Translations under genes and position numbers: made by a program
Virus record (IMG/VR): IMGVR_UViG_3300027971_000112
Location: 1-37,187 of that record
Length of the DNA: 37,187 nt
From: a virus
Strand: one strand, 5' to 3'
The notes under the pieces: model-generated
Database searches by the model: none
Told to the model about the DNA's origin: nothing
Seen by the model: the letters and a program-made list of their open reading frames with translations, nothing else
Shown here: one piece after another, positions 1-9,746 of the stretch
Layout of the letters: each line of letters opens with the position of its first letter
Numbering within the stretch: position 1 is the stretch's first letter

Positions 1-2043
1 ATTGATTCTGTAATAAATCACGAGAATGATTACAATTTTGATTATTTTGCGTGGAAATCATTGCAAGAAATGTATTTGTTAAAAAATCCTGAAGGTAGAG
101 TAATTGAAAGACCTCAACATATGTATATGAGAGTTGCTCTATGGGTAACTAAATCATATGAAGAAGCTGTTGAGTACTACAATTCATTATCAAATCAAGT
201 TATATCTCCTGCGACACCAATTATGATTAATGCGGGAACTAAAACACCTCAACTAGCGTCTTGTGTATTAAAATACAATCACGGAGATTCAAGAGAAGGG
301 TTATTACAAACATTCAACGACATTTCAACATATTCGTCTGACGCTGCTGGTATTGGACTATGTATGTCTAACATTCGTAGTAAAGAAAGTCGTATTAACT
401 CGTCAGGAGGATTTGCGGGTGGTTTATTGAAGTACTTAAAGATTGTTAATGAAGGATTGAGATTCTTCAACCAACAAGGTAGAAGACCCGGTAGTGCGGC
501 TATCTACATTGAACCTTGGCATAAAGACATTATGGACTTACTTGAAATCAAAAAGAATACGGGGGCTGAGGAATTGAGAGCAAAAGATTTGTTTACTTCA
601 ATTTGGTTACCGGACAACTTTATGAATGCGGTTAAGAACAACGATGATTGGTATTTATTCTGTCCTAATGACATTATCAAAGCGGGTATCAAACCATTAC
701 AAGAGGCTTATGGTGATGAGTATGAATCAAACTATAACAAAGCGGTTGAACTTGGACTTGGTAAAAAAGTGAAAGCACAAACAATTTGGAATAAAATTAT
801 TGAATCTCAGGTTGAAACCGGAGTTCCTTACTTATGTTCTAAAGATAGTGCGAACAGAAAAACAAACCATCAAAACATTGGGGTGATTAAACAATCTAAC
901 CTATGTAATGAGATTTACCAATATACTGATGAGAACACAACAGCAATCTGTACGTTATCATCTATGGTGTTGAAAAACTTTATTGTTAAAGGTGAATTTG
1001 ATTTTAAATTACTTTATAGTGAAGTTAGAAAGGTTGTTAGAGCACTTAACAAAGTTGTTGATATTAATAGTTACTCAACGGAACAAGGTAGAAAAGGTGG
1101 GTTAGAACAAAGAGCAATTGCGATTGGAACTCAAGGTCTTGCTGACGTATTTTTCTTAATGGATTATATCTTCACAACTGAAGAAGCTAAAAAACTTAAT
1201 AAAGAGATTTTTGAAACCATCTATTTCGCGGCAATCACCGAAAGTATGAACCTATGTAAAACAGGGGAATACAAACCATACAAATTCTTTAAAGGGTCAC
1301 CAATGTCAAAAGGTATATTCCAATTTGATATGTGGGGGTTAGATTACGAAGGATTAGGTAGAATGTGGGATTGGGACGCACTTAAATTAGAAGTGTCTAA
1401 TCACGGGGTTTGTAATTCGTTATTCACGGCTCAGATGCCAGTTGCGTCTTCAGCTAAAATTACAGGTTCATTTGAAATGACAGAACCGGCTCACTCGGCA
1501 TTATTTAATCGTCGTGTAGTTGGGGGAGAAATTTTAATTGTAAACAAATACTTAATTAACGATTTTGAAAAGTTAGGTGTTTGGTGTGAGGATTTAAAAA
1601 ATGAGATTATAATGAATGAAGGTTCTGTTCAGAATATTAATTTTAATAATTATTTAGACCCTGAAGACAAGAATTACAATAAGAAAGTTAAGAGAATAGA
1701 ACATTTAATTCCAAAATATAGAACAATTTGGGAGATATCTCAAAGAGAATTAATTGATATGGCGGCAGATAGAGCACCATTTATTGACCAATCACAGTCT
1801 ATGAATATCTATATGTCTGAACCAACATTATCGAAGATTTCATCGTCACACTTCCACTCTTGGGGTAAAGGATTGAAAACTCTTTGTTATTATGTTAGAA
1901 CAAAGGCGATATCAACCGGAGCTAAACACTTAGCTGTAGACATCTCTAAAGTGGGTCAACCAAAATCAATTGAAAAACCAACAGTTGATTTAACACAAAA
2001 ACCAACAGATACGGAATTTGAATGTTTCGGATGTGGTTCTTAA
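1..2043 (+). CDS. nrdA: Ribonucleoside-diphosphate reductase large subunit, class I (5'-truncated by window)
   Basis: Reduces ribonucleotides to deoxyribonucleotides for phage DNA synthesis, working with a small NrdB radical subunit not present here. The frame is open from base 1, so the true start lies upstream; the TTG at 61 is internal. Seen directly: the ASCVL motif with the first active-site Cys (codon at 262), SNLCNEI with the second Cys and catalytic Glu (codons at 904 and 910), ICTLSS with the partner Cys (codon at 949), the MPVASSAKITGSFE block, the Tyr-Tyr radical-transfer pair in LCYYVRT (about 1885-1893), and a C-terminal CFGC redox pair two residues from the end. These match NrdA/class Ia enzymes, so catalysis looks intact. 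The N-terminal part, including any ATP cone, is outside the window. It is followed by a strong terminator, separating it from the structural operon. Confidence 0.95.
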   Translation: MDSVINHENDYNFDYFAWKSLQEMYLLKNPEGRVIERPQHMYMRVALWVTKSYEEAVEYYNSLSNQVISPATPIMINAGTKTPQLASCVLKYNHGDSREGLLQTFNDISTYSSDAAGIGLCMSNIRSKESRINSSGGFAGGLLKYLKIVNEGLRFFNQQGRRPGSAAIYIEPWHKDIMDLLEIKKNTGAEELRAKDLFTSIWLPDNFMNAVKNNDDWYLFCPNDIIKAGIKPLQEAYGDEYESNYNKAVELGLGKKVKAQTIWNKIIESQVETGVPYLCSKDSANRKTNHQNIGVIKQSNLCNEIYQYTDENTTAICTLSSMVLKNFIVKGEFDFKLLYSEVRKVVRALNKVVDINSYSTEQGRKGGLEQRAIAIGTQGLADVFFLMDYIFTTEEAKKLNKEIFETIYFAAITESMNLCKTGEYKPYKFFKGSPMSKGIFQFDMWGLDYEGLGRMWDWDALKLEVSNHGVCNSLFTAQMPVASSAKITGSFEMTEPAHSALFNRRVVGGEILIVNKYLINDFEKLGVWCEDLKNEIIMNEGSVQNINFNNYLDPEDKNYNKKVKRIEHLIPKYRTIWEISQRELIDMAADRAPFIDQSQSMNIYMSEPTLSKISSSHFHSWGKGLKTLCYYVRTKAISTGAKHLAVDISKVGQPKSIEKPTVDLTQKPTDTEFECFGCGS

Positions 2044-2052
2044 TTAGAATAT

Positions 2053-2079
2053 AAATCACGACTTTGGTCGTGATTTTTT
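2053..2079 (+). terminator. Rho-independent terminator after nrdA
   Basis: A perfect 10-bp stem (AAATCACGAC pairing with GTCGTGATTT) with a four-base loop TTTG, running into a T tract, starts 9 bases after the nrdA stop codon. It should insulate nrdA from the late structural genes. Confidence 0.85.
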
Positions 2080-2091
2080 ATTTTAGGGGTA

Positions 2092-2122
2092 TTTATAAAA
2101 AATAGTTACGACACTATATTTA
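2092..2122 (+). promoter_or_regulatory. Candidate late promoter of the baseplate/tail operon
   Basis: TTTA (2092-2095), 19 bases, then TATATTTA (2115-2122), followed by TAG. This is the Bacteroidota TTTG-N19-TAnnTTTG layout with A replacing G in both boxes. The downstream box ends 5 bases before the ATG at 2128, so a transcript would be leaderless or nearly so. It lies between the nrdA terminator and the first structural gene, where a promoter is needed. The AT-rich background makes chance matches possible. Confidence 0.4.
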
Positions 2123-2127
2123 TAGTT

Positions 2128-2586
2128 ATGGCAGATGGAACAACATACGGTTTAACTTTTCCTTTCAGAGATTCTTTTGAAGGGAAATATTTAGATTTAT
2201 CTAATACAACGGAAAAAGAAATCAGAAATAATTTAATACATCTTTTGTTAACAAGAAAAGGTACAAGATATTATTTACCGGATTTTGGAACAAGATTATA
2301 CGAATTTCTTTTTGACCCATTGGACGCACCTACGTTTTCACAAATAGAATCTGAAATACGTGACGCTGTTGACCTATATATGCCAAATTTAAAACTTACA
2401 AGTATTAATATAACAGCGGCATCAGACGGACAAGAAGATAAAGGGTCTTATGTTAATGGTGAGAACGATAGAGTTTTTAGAGTACCTGGTATTGCTCAAT
2501 TAGAACATACCGCTAAAGTTAGAATTGATTATGTTATAACAGATGATGTATTTAATTCTAGTGATTTTGTAATAATTAATATATAA
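2128..2586 (+). CDS. Baseplate wedge protein, T4 gp25/GPW family
   Basis: Small structural component of the contractile-tail baseplate wedge; in T4 the homologous gp25 sits at the sheath-baseplate interface. At 152 aa it has the family's usual length. Around residues 25-70 it shows the typical arrangement: a helical stretch (EKEIRNNLIHLLLTRKGTR), then a Tyr-Leu-Pro turn and the DFGTRLYEFLFDPLD block that marks gp25-like proteins, then a helix (IESEIRDAVDLYMP) and a beta-rich C terminus. It is the first gene of the late plus-strand operon, 4 bp upstream of the gp6-like gene, and the gp25-gp6 pairing is common in myoviruses. The ATG is 2 bases after a TATTTATAG element and no Shine-Dalgarno sequence is visible. 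The family call is confident; detailed placement in the particle is inferred from homology. Confidence 0.88.
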   Translation: MADGTTYGLTFPFRDSFEGKYLDLSNTTEKEIRNNLIHLLLTRKGTRYYLPDFGTRLYEFLFDPLDAPTFSQIESEIRDAVDLYMPNLKLTSINITAASDGQEDKGSYVNGENDRVFRVPGIAQLEHTAKVRIDYVITDDVFNSSDFVIINI

Positions 2587-2590
2587 TATT

Positions 2591-4429
2591 ATGGCTAATA
2601 AAAAGATTTCATATACAACTAGAGATTTCCAATCAATAAGAACGGAACTTATAAATTTCACTAAAACTTATTATCCTGAAACTGTTCAGAATTTTAATGA
2701 CGCATCAGTATTCTCGGTTTTATTGGACCTTAATGCTGCGGTAACAGATAACTTACAATTTAATATTGATAGAAGTATTCAAGAGACAGTATTACAATAC
2801 GCTCAACAAAGGTCTTCAGTGTTTAATATTGCAAAAACTTATGGATTAAAAATACCGGGAATGAGACCATCGGTTTCTTTGGTTGACTTTTCAATTACGG
2901 TTCCTGCGTATGGTGATAAAGAAGATTTAAGTTATTGTGGTGTATTAAGAAGAGGGTCTCAATTTAATGGTGCTGGGCAAGTTTTTGAAACAGTGTATGA
3001 AATTGATTTTGCGTCACCAATTAATTCAGAAGGATTTCCTAATAGATTAAAAATACCAAATTTTGATTCAAATAATAAGTTATTAAATTACACTATAACT
3101 AAGAGAGAAACTGTTGTTAACGGGATGACTAAAGTATTTAAAAAAGTTATAACACCAAACGATGTTAGACCTTTTTATGAATTATTTTTACCTGAAAAAA
3201 ATGTGTTAGGTATTACAGGTGTTTTATTAAAAGACGGAACACAATACAGTAATGTACCTTCATCTCAAGAATTTTTAAGTACGGATAATAAATGGTACGA
3301 GGTTCAGGCTTTAGCCGAAGACCGAGTTTTTATAGAAGACCCAACAAAAGTATCGGATAGTCCTGGTATTAAAGTTGGAAAATATGTTCAGACAAGTAAT
3401 AAATTTATTTCGGAATTTACTCCGGAAGGATTTTTAAAAATGACTTTTGGTGGTGGTAATCAATCTGCTGATGAACAATTAAGAGAATTTGCCGCAAATG
3501 GGTTTATGTTAAATTTAAACAAATACTCAAATAATTTAGGTTTAGGTAGTACGTTGAAAGCAAACACGACACTATTTGTTCAATATAGAGTTGGTGGGGG
3601 AACAGGAAGTAACTTAGGGGTTAATACTATTACTCAAGTAGGTACAATATCATTTTTTGTTAATGGTCCTTCTGAGAGTATGAATACAACAGTGGTTAAC
3701 TCGTTAAGATGTACAAACGTTGTGGCTGCCATAGGTGGTGCTGACTTCCCAACAACGGAAGAAGTAAGAAATTTAGTTTCTTATAATTTTTCTTCTCAAA
3801 ATAGAGCGGTTACGGTTAATGACTATGAGTCTATTATTAGAACAATGCCATCTCAATATGGAGCACCCGCAAAAGTTTCAATTACTGAAAACAACAATAA
3901 AATTATTGTACAGATGTTATCGTATGATGAATCCGGGGCATTAACGGAAGTTGTTTCAAACACTTTAAAAAATAATGTTGCTAATTACCTATCTAATTAT
4001 CGAATGATAAATGATTATGTTTCAGTTCAAAGTGCTAACGTAATTGATTTAAGTGTGAATGTGGATGTTGTATTAGATAACTCTCAAAATCAAGGAACAG
4101 TTATATCTCAGTTAATAACGGTAGTTTCTGATTATTTTAGTCCGTCAAATAGACAAATGGGTGAAAATGTTAATGTTTCTGATTTAAAAAGGTTATTACA
4201 AAATGAAAATGGTGTTATAACTATATCTGACGTACAATTCTTTAATAATGTTGGTGGACAATATTCTTCATCTCAAACATCTCAAAAGTATTCAGACCCA
4301 ACAACAAAACAAATTCAGTTGATTGATGAGACCATTTATGCGGAACCAACACAGAGTTATCAAATCAGATATTCTAACAAAGATATTAACATTAGAGTTA
4401 AAAATCTTAAAACGGTTAATTTCTCATAA
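2591..4429 (+). CDS. Baseplate wedge protein, T4 gp6/gpJ-like
   Basis: Probable main wedge protein that dimerises to form the inner baseplate ring. The N terminus (ISYTTRDFQSIRTELINFTK, residues about 6-25), followed by a helical segment with DASVFSVLLDLNAAVTDNL, is characteristic of T4 gp6-like proteins of marine and Bacteroidota myoviruses. The middle is beta-rich. The segment FPTTEEVRNLVSYNFSSQNRAV through DYESIIR (about 390-420) is the usual gpJ/gp6 C-terminal core, in which wedge proteins contact one another. Length (612 aa) is close to T4 gp6 (660 aa). It starts 4 bp after the gp25-like gene, indicating co-transcription and probably translational coupling. A 72-bp AT-rich gap follows, the largest inside this operon. 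Confidence 0.85.
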   Translation: MANKKISYTTRDFQSIRTELINFTKTYYPETVQNFNDASVFSVLLDLNAAVTDNLQFNIDRSIQETVLQYAQQRSSVFNIAKTYGLKIPGMRPSVSLVDFSITVPAYGDKEDLSYCGVLRRGSQFNGAGQVFETVYEIDFASPINSEGFPNRLKIPNFDSNNKLLNYTITKRETVVNGMTKVFKKVITPNDVRPFYELFLPEKNVLGITGVLLKDGTQYSNVPSSQEFLSTDNKWYEVQALAEDRVFIEDPTKVSDSPGIKVGKYVQTSNKFISEFTPEGFLKMTFGGGNQSADEQLREFAANGFMLNLNKYSNNLGLGSTLKANTTLFVQYRVGGGTGSNLGVNTITQVGTISFFVNGPSESMNTTVVNSLRCTNVVAAIGGADFPTTEEVRNLVSYNFSSQNRAVTVNDYESIIRTMPSQYGAPAKVSITENNNKIIVQMLSYDESGALTEVVSNTLKNNVANYLSNYRMINDYVSVQSANVIDLSVNVDVVLDNSQNQGTVISQLITVVSDYFSPSNRQMGENVNVSDLKRLLQNENGVITISDVQFFNNVGGQYSSSQTSQKYSDPTTKQIQLIDETIYAEPTQSYQIRYSNKDINIRVKNLKTVNFS

Positions 4430-4501
4430 TAATTTATTTTAAATAATAATGAATTATCTTTTAAAAATAGTGTATAAACTATTTATTAAAAAAGATAATA
4501 T

Positions 4502-7500
4502 ATGTCAAATTCTTATAGAATAAGAACTCAGGTTGGTGTAGACACCTCATTAAAGGTGATGATTGACCAAGAGTTCGAGTATTTAGAAATTCTATCCTTA
4601 AAAATCCTCCAAAGTGATATCTACACACGACAATGTGCCGATTATGGTGTTGTTGTTGGTAGAGTTAGTGTAAATAATGGTTTTGGTATTCCAAATGCTA
4701 AAGTATCAATCTTCATTCCTTTAGATGAGATTGATAAAGAAGACCCTGTAACTTCAAATATATATCCATATACTAATTTATATGATGTTAATGATGATGG
4801 GTATAGATATAATCTATTACCTTACAAACCTTCTTATAGTGCTCACGTACCGACCGGTACTTTTTTTACTCGTAGAGATGTGTTATTAAGTCCCGTTCTT
4901 GGTGACATTTATGACAAATACTATAAATATAATGCAGTGACCAATCAAAGTGGTGACTATATGATTTTTGGGGTTCCCGTTGGTTCTCATACAATTGTGG
5001 TAGATGTTGATTTATCAGATATTGGGGAATTCTCGTTATCTCCTCAGGATTTAATTAGAATGGGTGTTGCGAGTGAAAATCAAGTTGACGGCACCAAATT
5101 TAGGGCTTCAAGTAATTTAGGTGAATTACCTCAAATTGTTAGTTTTAAAAGAACCATTGAAATTGAACCATTATGGGGACAACCTGAAATATGTAATTTA
5201 GGTATAACTAGAACAGATTTTGATTTAACAGGTGAGGCTAATATTGATATACGACCTACAGCGATATTTATGGGGTCAATTATTTCTGATAGTGATAGTA
5301 ACGCAATTAGAAAAAACTGTAACCCAACTAGAGATTCCGGATTTTTATGTAATTTAATTGCTGGCTCTGGAGAAATATTGGCAATTAGACAAACAATTTT
5401 TCACGATGCAGATGGTCGACCTATTCTTGAATCTTATGGTTTAGACGGCGGTGGTACAATTATAGATACACAAGGTACTTGGTTAGTTGATGTTCCTATG
5501 AATTTAGATTATTACATAACTAATGAATTTGGTGAACAAGTTTTATCTCCTGACCCACATAAAGGAATTCCAACAAAAGGTAAATATAGGTTTAAAGTTA
5601 AGTGGGCTCAATCCCCTTCGAGTTCTGCCGAAACTAAAAGAGCTCATTTTTTAGTGCCAAACATTAAACAATGGAGTGATGTTCAAAAATCATACGCTTT
5701 TAGTCTTGATTGGGATGATTATTGGGATTTAAGTACTGATGAAATGTTGCAGGAAGCGATTGATTGTAAAGATAAATTTTATCTTATGCAATATAATAAA
5801 GTTTATACTGTATCTCAATTTATTGGTGAAAGTCGTGGTAGTGGTGGTTATCAACAATTTACAGGTATTAAAAATATATTAGATGAAGCGTGTGAAAGTG
5901 AAAATAATAGATATCCAACAAATGATGGGTATTTTAGATTTGATTTCTTTTATGTGTTATTTTCGTTTTTAAGTATAATTCTAACGCCAGTTTTCTTTGC
6001 TCTAATACTTCTTTTACATTTATTGTATTTTGTAATATGGATATTGAGGGTTGCTTATATACCTTATCTAATAATTTATTATACAATATTCTCTATAGAT
6101 TCGTTTGTTGGGGCATTTGCCGTTGGTTTTGGTGCGACATTTAGTGCGGGTATTTTTGCAATGGGGTTTTTGTATTTGTTAGTTGTTGCTCTTTTAGTTT
6201 ATATTTTAATTCAGTTATGGAAAATGAATTTAGCGGGTATACAAGTTCCAATATTAACATATCCTGATTGTAGTATGTGTGCTTGTAATCAAGGACAAGG
6301 TGTTGATGAAAATCCGGATGAAGATAATGGGTTAAAAGATGTTGAGACAGGTAACGAGGATATTGTTCCTTGTAGTTATATTACTAGTGATGGTACATCC
6401 GCATCCGCTCTTACTTTAGGTAAACCCGTTGCGATAGTATCGTCAATGGGGGGTTTTAAAGTTCCAAAAACAGGGTACACAACAACTAATTTTGTTTATC
6501 TTACATCACCTAAAGGTCCTTATAACTTAAAAGATTCGGGGACGCGTTCAATGATTGCGACTCAATTTACGGGTAAACAATTTGATGGTCAAACAGCTAA
6601 TCCTGGATATGGTGTCCCATCACCATATTTGGTAAATAATGGTACAGCTGCGTCTGTTTGGACAACAACCGCATTACCAATTGCGGATAGAATAAATTTA
6701 TTTAATGTTAAAGCAAAATATTTCAATAGTAGTCTTGATAATCCTGGTGGGGGTGTTAATAGAATAACTGTTAAATATGACCCAATAAGAAATACAGGTG
6801 CTAATCAAATACATTATGATAATACGGTTGTAATTCTTTGTGATAAGTCAAGTCTTAAAAAATATGTTTCAGGTCAAATGATTGCATTTCAAAACCCATC
6901 ATATAGTAAAGACCCAAATTTAAATAGTCCAATTATTAATAAAGCGGGTAATTATGCGATTACTGGTGTTACGGTTACGGGTTTAACTACTGTAAATGTT
7001 CCATACGCAAATTATGATGGGTCAGGAACTAATCCTGGACCAACATATAACGTATTTTTAACCGGAAATACTAAATATAATTATCTATATAGATTCCCTA
7101 CTGATGTGGAGTATTTTCAAGTTATTACGGGAATGACCTATGATTCTTTTATTGCTCAGTGTAGTAATCAATTAGGTTATACCTCACTAAATAATAGGTA
7201 TATTAGTAACAAAACCACATTTTGGAGACAAGAATGGTCGGGAGATAATGTAGGGCGTGCGGATTCAAACTCAATGGTTTTAAAAGCGGTTGATTCAATT
7301 AAGAATCACAATTTAATGGGTGTTGTTATTTTAAATAGGGGGGTTGACCCATATACTGATAAAATAGAGATTGAGTATGGGTTAGGTAAATTATTTGGAT
7401 ATTCTAGTGAAAGTAGTATGACAATTAAAACTAAATGTAGGATGAATATACCTATACAGGGTAAATTTTTAAACATAAGTCACGCTAGTGGTGACTATCT

Positions 7501-9745
7501 ACAAACAACAGTTAACGGTATTACGGCGGGTAGTAACGTTGGTGCGGATTTATTATATAGTAATACTAATCAAAAATTATATTTTAATTCATTCTCGTTT
7601 ACACCTCAACCATTGGACATATCTGGTGATACTATACAATATCAAGCAGATATGTCAACAGCTTATACTTGGACATTTTTATCTGCGGGATATAGTGGGT
7701 TTAACTCTGATTTAATAAGTTATTATTCAAAATTAGATAATAGGTCAGGTAGTTTTAGTTTACAGTGTAATAATGAGGGTGAAACTAACCCATCAATTAC
7801 TAGTGGGGGAAAAAACACACCACAAGGATTTTCGGTTAAAGGTGGTAATAATTGGTTTACTCGAATTCCAAGAACACAGTATGCGAATTCAATTGGGAAT
7901 TATTTGGTAATTGATAGTACTAACTTATATAATATTAATTTTAATAATGAGGGGTACATCCCGAATGAGGTTGTTGAAGGTTCGGCAATAATGAATTTAA
8001 GAGGTAGCATTGGTGTGCCGTGGATTCATTGTTATTGTTGTCACTATTGTTCAATGCCTTGGGCTAGTGATTGTTGTGATTGGCAACCACCTGCTAACCC
8101 TGTAGATACGTTAAAACCATATTATTGGTCACCAACATATAACTCTACTGGAAACACATTAAATTTTACAACAGGAACGAATGGTAATCAAATAGTGATG
8201 AGGGGTGATAGATTACCAACATCAACAGTGGCTCAAGAGTTTTGTTGTAATTCTTGGGTATTACAAAAGAATGCAAATTTACAAGTTTATTTAATTCCTG
8301 AAAAAGGTGTTGTAGGGATTACTTCAACAGCGGGGTCGTTTGGTGTTGTCGGTGGGGGTAACTCAGTTAGTTTAAGTCAAAATCAGAAACACATTAATGG
8401 GTTATTTAATACATTTACCTGTAAAGGTTCTGTTAATTTAGAGTGTTACGATTGTAAAAGACAAACTATAAATGGTGCCATTAATGGGACAGTTAAGGTT
8501 AACTACGAGTATCAATATTCTGCAGGTAAAAGAATATTTAATAAAGGATGTTATATTTTTATAACAAGAATGTTTTTATCTTTAATTAGAGATTGGGAGT
8601 TAATGGCTGAATGGATTTCAAGAAATATGGTTATGTTAGGTGCTTGTCGAAATGTTTTTTCACATACATTTAATAATAATTGGGTTAACGGTAATTTATA
8701 CGCATTATCGTTTAAAAATGATATTGTTGGTTATTCATCTCCAACATCTAATCCTCCAAACGCACCGATTAATCAATATTGTTCGAGTCCAAATTCGCCG
8801 ATTATTTATCATATTGCCACTAAATCATTTTATTATAGATGTGCACCATTTGATGGTGATGATTTTACAGCTATTAATTACCCAACAACTATGATGGATT
8901 TAGGACCAAGAAGTTCTTTTTTACAAGAAATAATAATGTCGGATGAATATGACGGATATATTGCAAATAAATTAAATTCTTCTAGTTTTTCACACGTTGA
9001 TGAAATACTTAATTTATTTATTATTAGTAGATTTTTAGATAATGGATTTATTCAAAATTTACTAGCGGGGGCTAATATTTTAGCGTATTTCCAACAAGAT
9101 GGGGACCCTAGAGGAAATATGAAAATTGATGGGGATTACGCTCAATTAATTTCAATTAATTCTGAATTAGGTGTTGCGGCATTCCAAGCGTCAAATTACC
9201 CTGATGATAATGACCCAAATAAACAAAGTCCTATATTTTTTGATTGTCAGTATTTGGGTATTTTTTATTCATCTGATACTCAAACTAGAGACTTTGTGAC
9301 ACCTAAAAGAACAATAATTGACCCAACTGCGTTAGTTACTAATCAATCGTGTGCGTTCAGTAATTTCCCAGTGTATTCTCAAGTTGTACCATTATCTCAA
9401 TGGGAAATTAAAGGTACGTCAAGTATTTTTGGTAATGAAGAAAATAATTGGGATTATGCAACAATATATAAGTCAAAATATCAATCGTTAGATAGATTAA
9501 ACTCTAATTCAAGATATTTTAGGAATGATGGGATATCGGTGATTGATGATAAAGGATATATTTATGCGGTAAATTCGGCTGGTGATTTAAGCGCGGGAGT
9601 CTCAAATTGGACACATAATAATCCGGACCCTCAAATGGTTACCGTTGGTGCTCCTTTCCATTTTTATTTTGGTCTAAAACGTGGTAAATCGGCGTATGAT
9701 AGATTTAGAAGTAAATGGGTTAATACTGAAATAACAACAACATAA
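4502..9745 (+). CDS. Giant baseplate/tail protein with a multi-pass hydrophobic block
   Basis: 1747 aa, no confident family match by eye. Residues about 45-185 look like a carboxypeptidase-regulatory/Cna-B-type beta sandwich (VVVGRVSVNNGFGIPNAKVSI, then a DYMIFGVPVGSHTIVVDV strand pair). Residues about 480-571 form a long hydrophobic block with room for about four membrane-spanning helices, which is unusual in a virion structural protein. After it come an acidic linker with CSMCAC and a long beta-rich region. Six cysteines fall within 16 residues at 1177-1192 (C1177, 1179, 1180, 1183, 1191, 1192). Its position directly after the gp6-like gene and co-orientation with tail genes suggest a baseplate-associated role, perhaps in envelope contact or penetration; that role is inference. 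The start is the ATG after a 72-bp gap containing TATTTATTA. No frameshift is seen. Confidence 0.7.
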   Translation: MSNSYRIRTQVGVDTSLKVMIDQEFEYLEILSLKILQSDIYTRQCADYGVVVGRVSVNNGFGIPNAKVSIFIPLDEIDKEDPVTSNIYPYTNLYDVNDDGYRYNLLPYKPSYSAHVPTGTFFTRRDVLLSPVLGDIYDKYYKYNAVTNQSGDYMIFGVPVGSHTIVVDVDLSDIGEFSLSPQDLIRMGVASENQVDGTKFRASSNLGELPQIVSFKRTIEIEPLWGQPEICNLGITRTDFDLTGEANIDIRPTAIFMGSIISDSDSNAIRKNCNPTRDSGFLCNLIAGSGEILAIRQTIFHDADGRPILESYGLDGGGTIIDTQGTWLVDVPMNLDYYITNEFGEQVLSPDPHKGIPTKGKYRFKVKWAQSPSSSAETKRAHFLVPNIKQWSDVQKSYAFSLDWDDYWDLSTDEMLQEAIDCKDKFYLMQYNKVYTVSQFIGESRGSGGYQQFTGIKNILDEACESENNRYPTNDGYFRFDFFYVLFSFLSIILTPVFFALILLLHLLYFVIWILRVAYIPYLIIYYTIFSIDSFVGAFAVGFGATFSAGIFAMGFLYLLVVALLVYILIQLWKMNLAGIQVPILTYPDCSMCACNQGQGVDENPDEDNGLKDVETGNEDIVPCSYITSDGTSASALTLGKPVAIVSSMGGFKVPKTGYTTTNFVYLTSPKGPYNLKDSGTRSMIATQFTGKQFDGQTANPGYGVPSPYLVNNGTAASVWTTTALPIADRINLFNVKAKYFNSSLDNPGGGVNRITVKYDPIRNTGANQIHYDNTVVILCDKSSLKKYVSGQMIAFQNPSYSKDPNLNSPIINKAGNYAITGVTVTGLTTVNVPYANYDGSGTNPGPTYNVFLTGNTKYNYLYRFPTDVEYFQVITGMTYDSFIAQCSNQLGYTSLNNRYISNKTTFWRQEWSGDNVGRADSNSMVLKAVDSIKNHNLMGVVILNRGVDPYTDKIEIEYGLGKLFGYSSESSMTIKTKCRMNIPIQGKFLNISHASGDYLQTTVNGITAGSNVGADLLYSNTNQKLYFNSFSFTPQPLDISGDTIQYQADMSTAYTWTFLSAGYSGFNSDLISYYSKLDNRSGSFSLQCNNEGETNPSITSGGKNTPQGFSVKGGNNWFTRIPRTQYANSIGNYLVIDSTNLYNINFNNEGYIPNEVVEGSAIMNLRGSIGVPWIHCYCCHYCSMPWASDCCDWQPPANPVDTLKPYYWSPTYNSTGNTLNFTTGTNGNQIVMRGDRLPTSTVAQEFCCNSWVLQKNANLQVYLIPEKGVVGITSTAGSFGVVGGGNSVSLSQNQKHINGLFNTFTCKGSVNLECYDCKRQTINGAINGTVKVNYEYQYSAGKRIFNKGCYIFITRMFLSLIRDWELMAEWISRNMVMLGACRNVFSHTFNNNWVNGNLYALSFKNDIVGYSSPTSNPPNAPINQYCSSPNSPIIYHIATKSFYYRCAPFDGDDFTAINYPTTMMDLGPRSSFLQEIIMSDEYDGYIANKLNSSSFSHVDEILNLFIISRFLDNGFIQNLLAGANILAYFQQDGDPRGNMKIDGDYAQLISINSELGVAAFQASNYPDDNDPNKQSPIFFDCQYLGIFYSSDTQTRDFVTPKRTIIDPTALVTNQSCAFSNFPVYSQVVPLSQWEIKGTSSIFGNEENNWDYATIYKSKYQSLDRLNSNSRYFRNDGISVIDDKGYIYAVNSAGDLSAGVSNWTHNNPDPQMVTVGAPFHFYFGLKRGKSAYDRFRSKWVNTEITTT

Positions 9746-9746
9746 G

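Noticed and set aside
61-63. TTG as the start of the ribonucleotide reductase gene
   Set aside because: The frame is open to base 1 and the sequence before it reads as normal coding sequence, so the gene starts upstream of the window.
2090-2125. T4-type late promoter TATAAATA
   Set aside because: The element here reads TATTTATA on the coding strand, which is the reverse complement; it fits the Bacteroidota layout better.
7488-8894. Short plus-strand ORFs inside the giant tail gene (7488-7715, 8640-8894)
   Set aside because: Off-frame shadows of the 1747-aa gene with no recognisable features.
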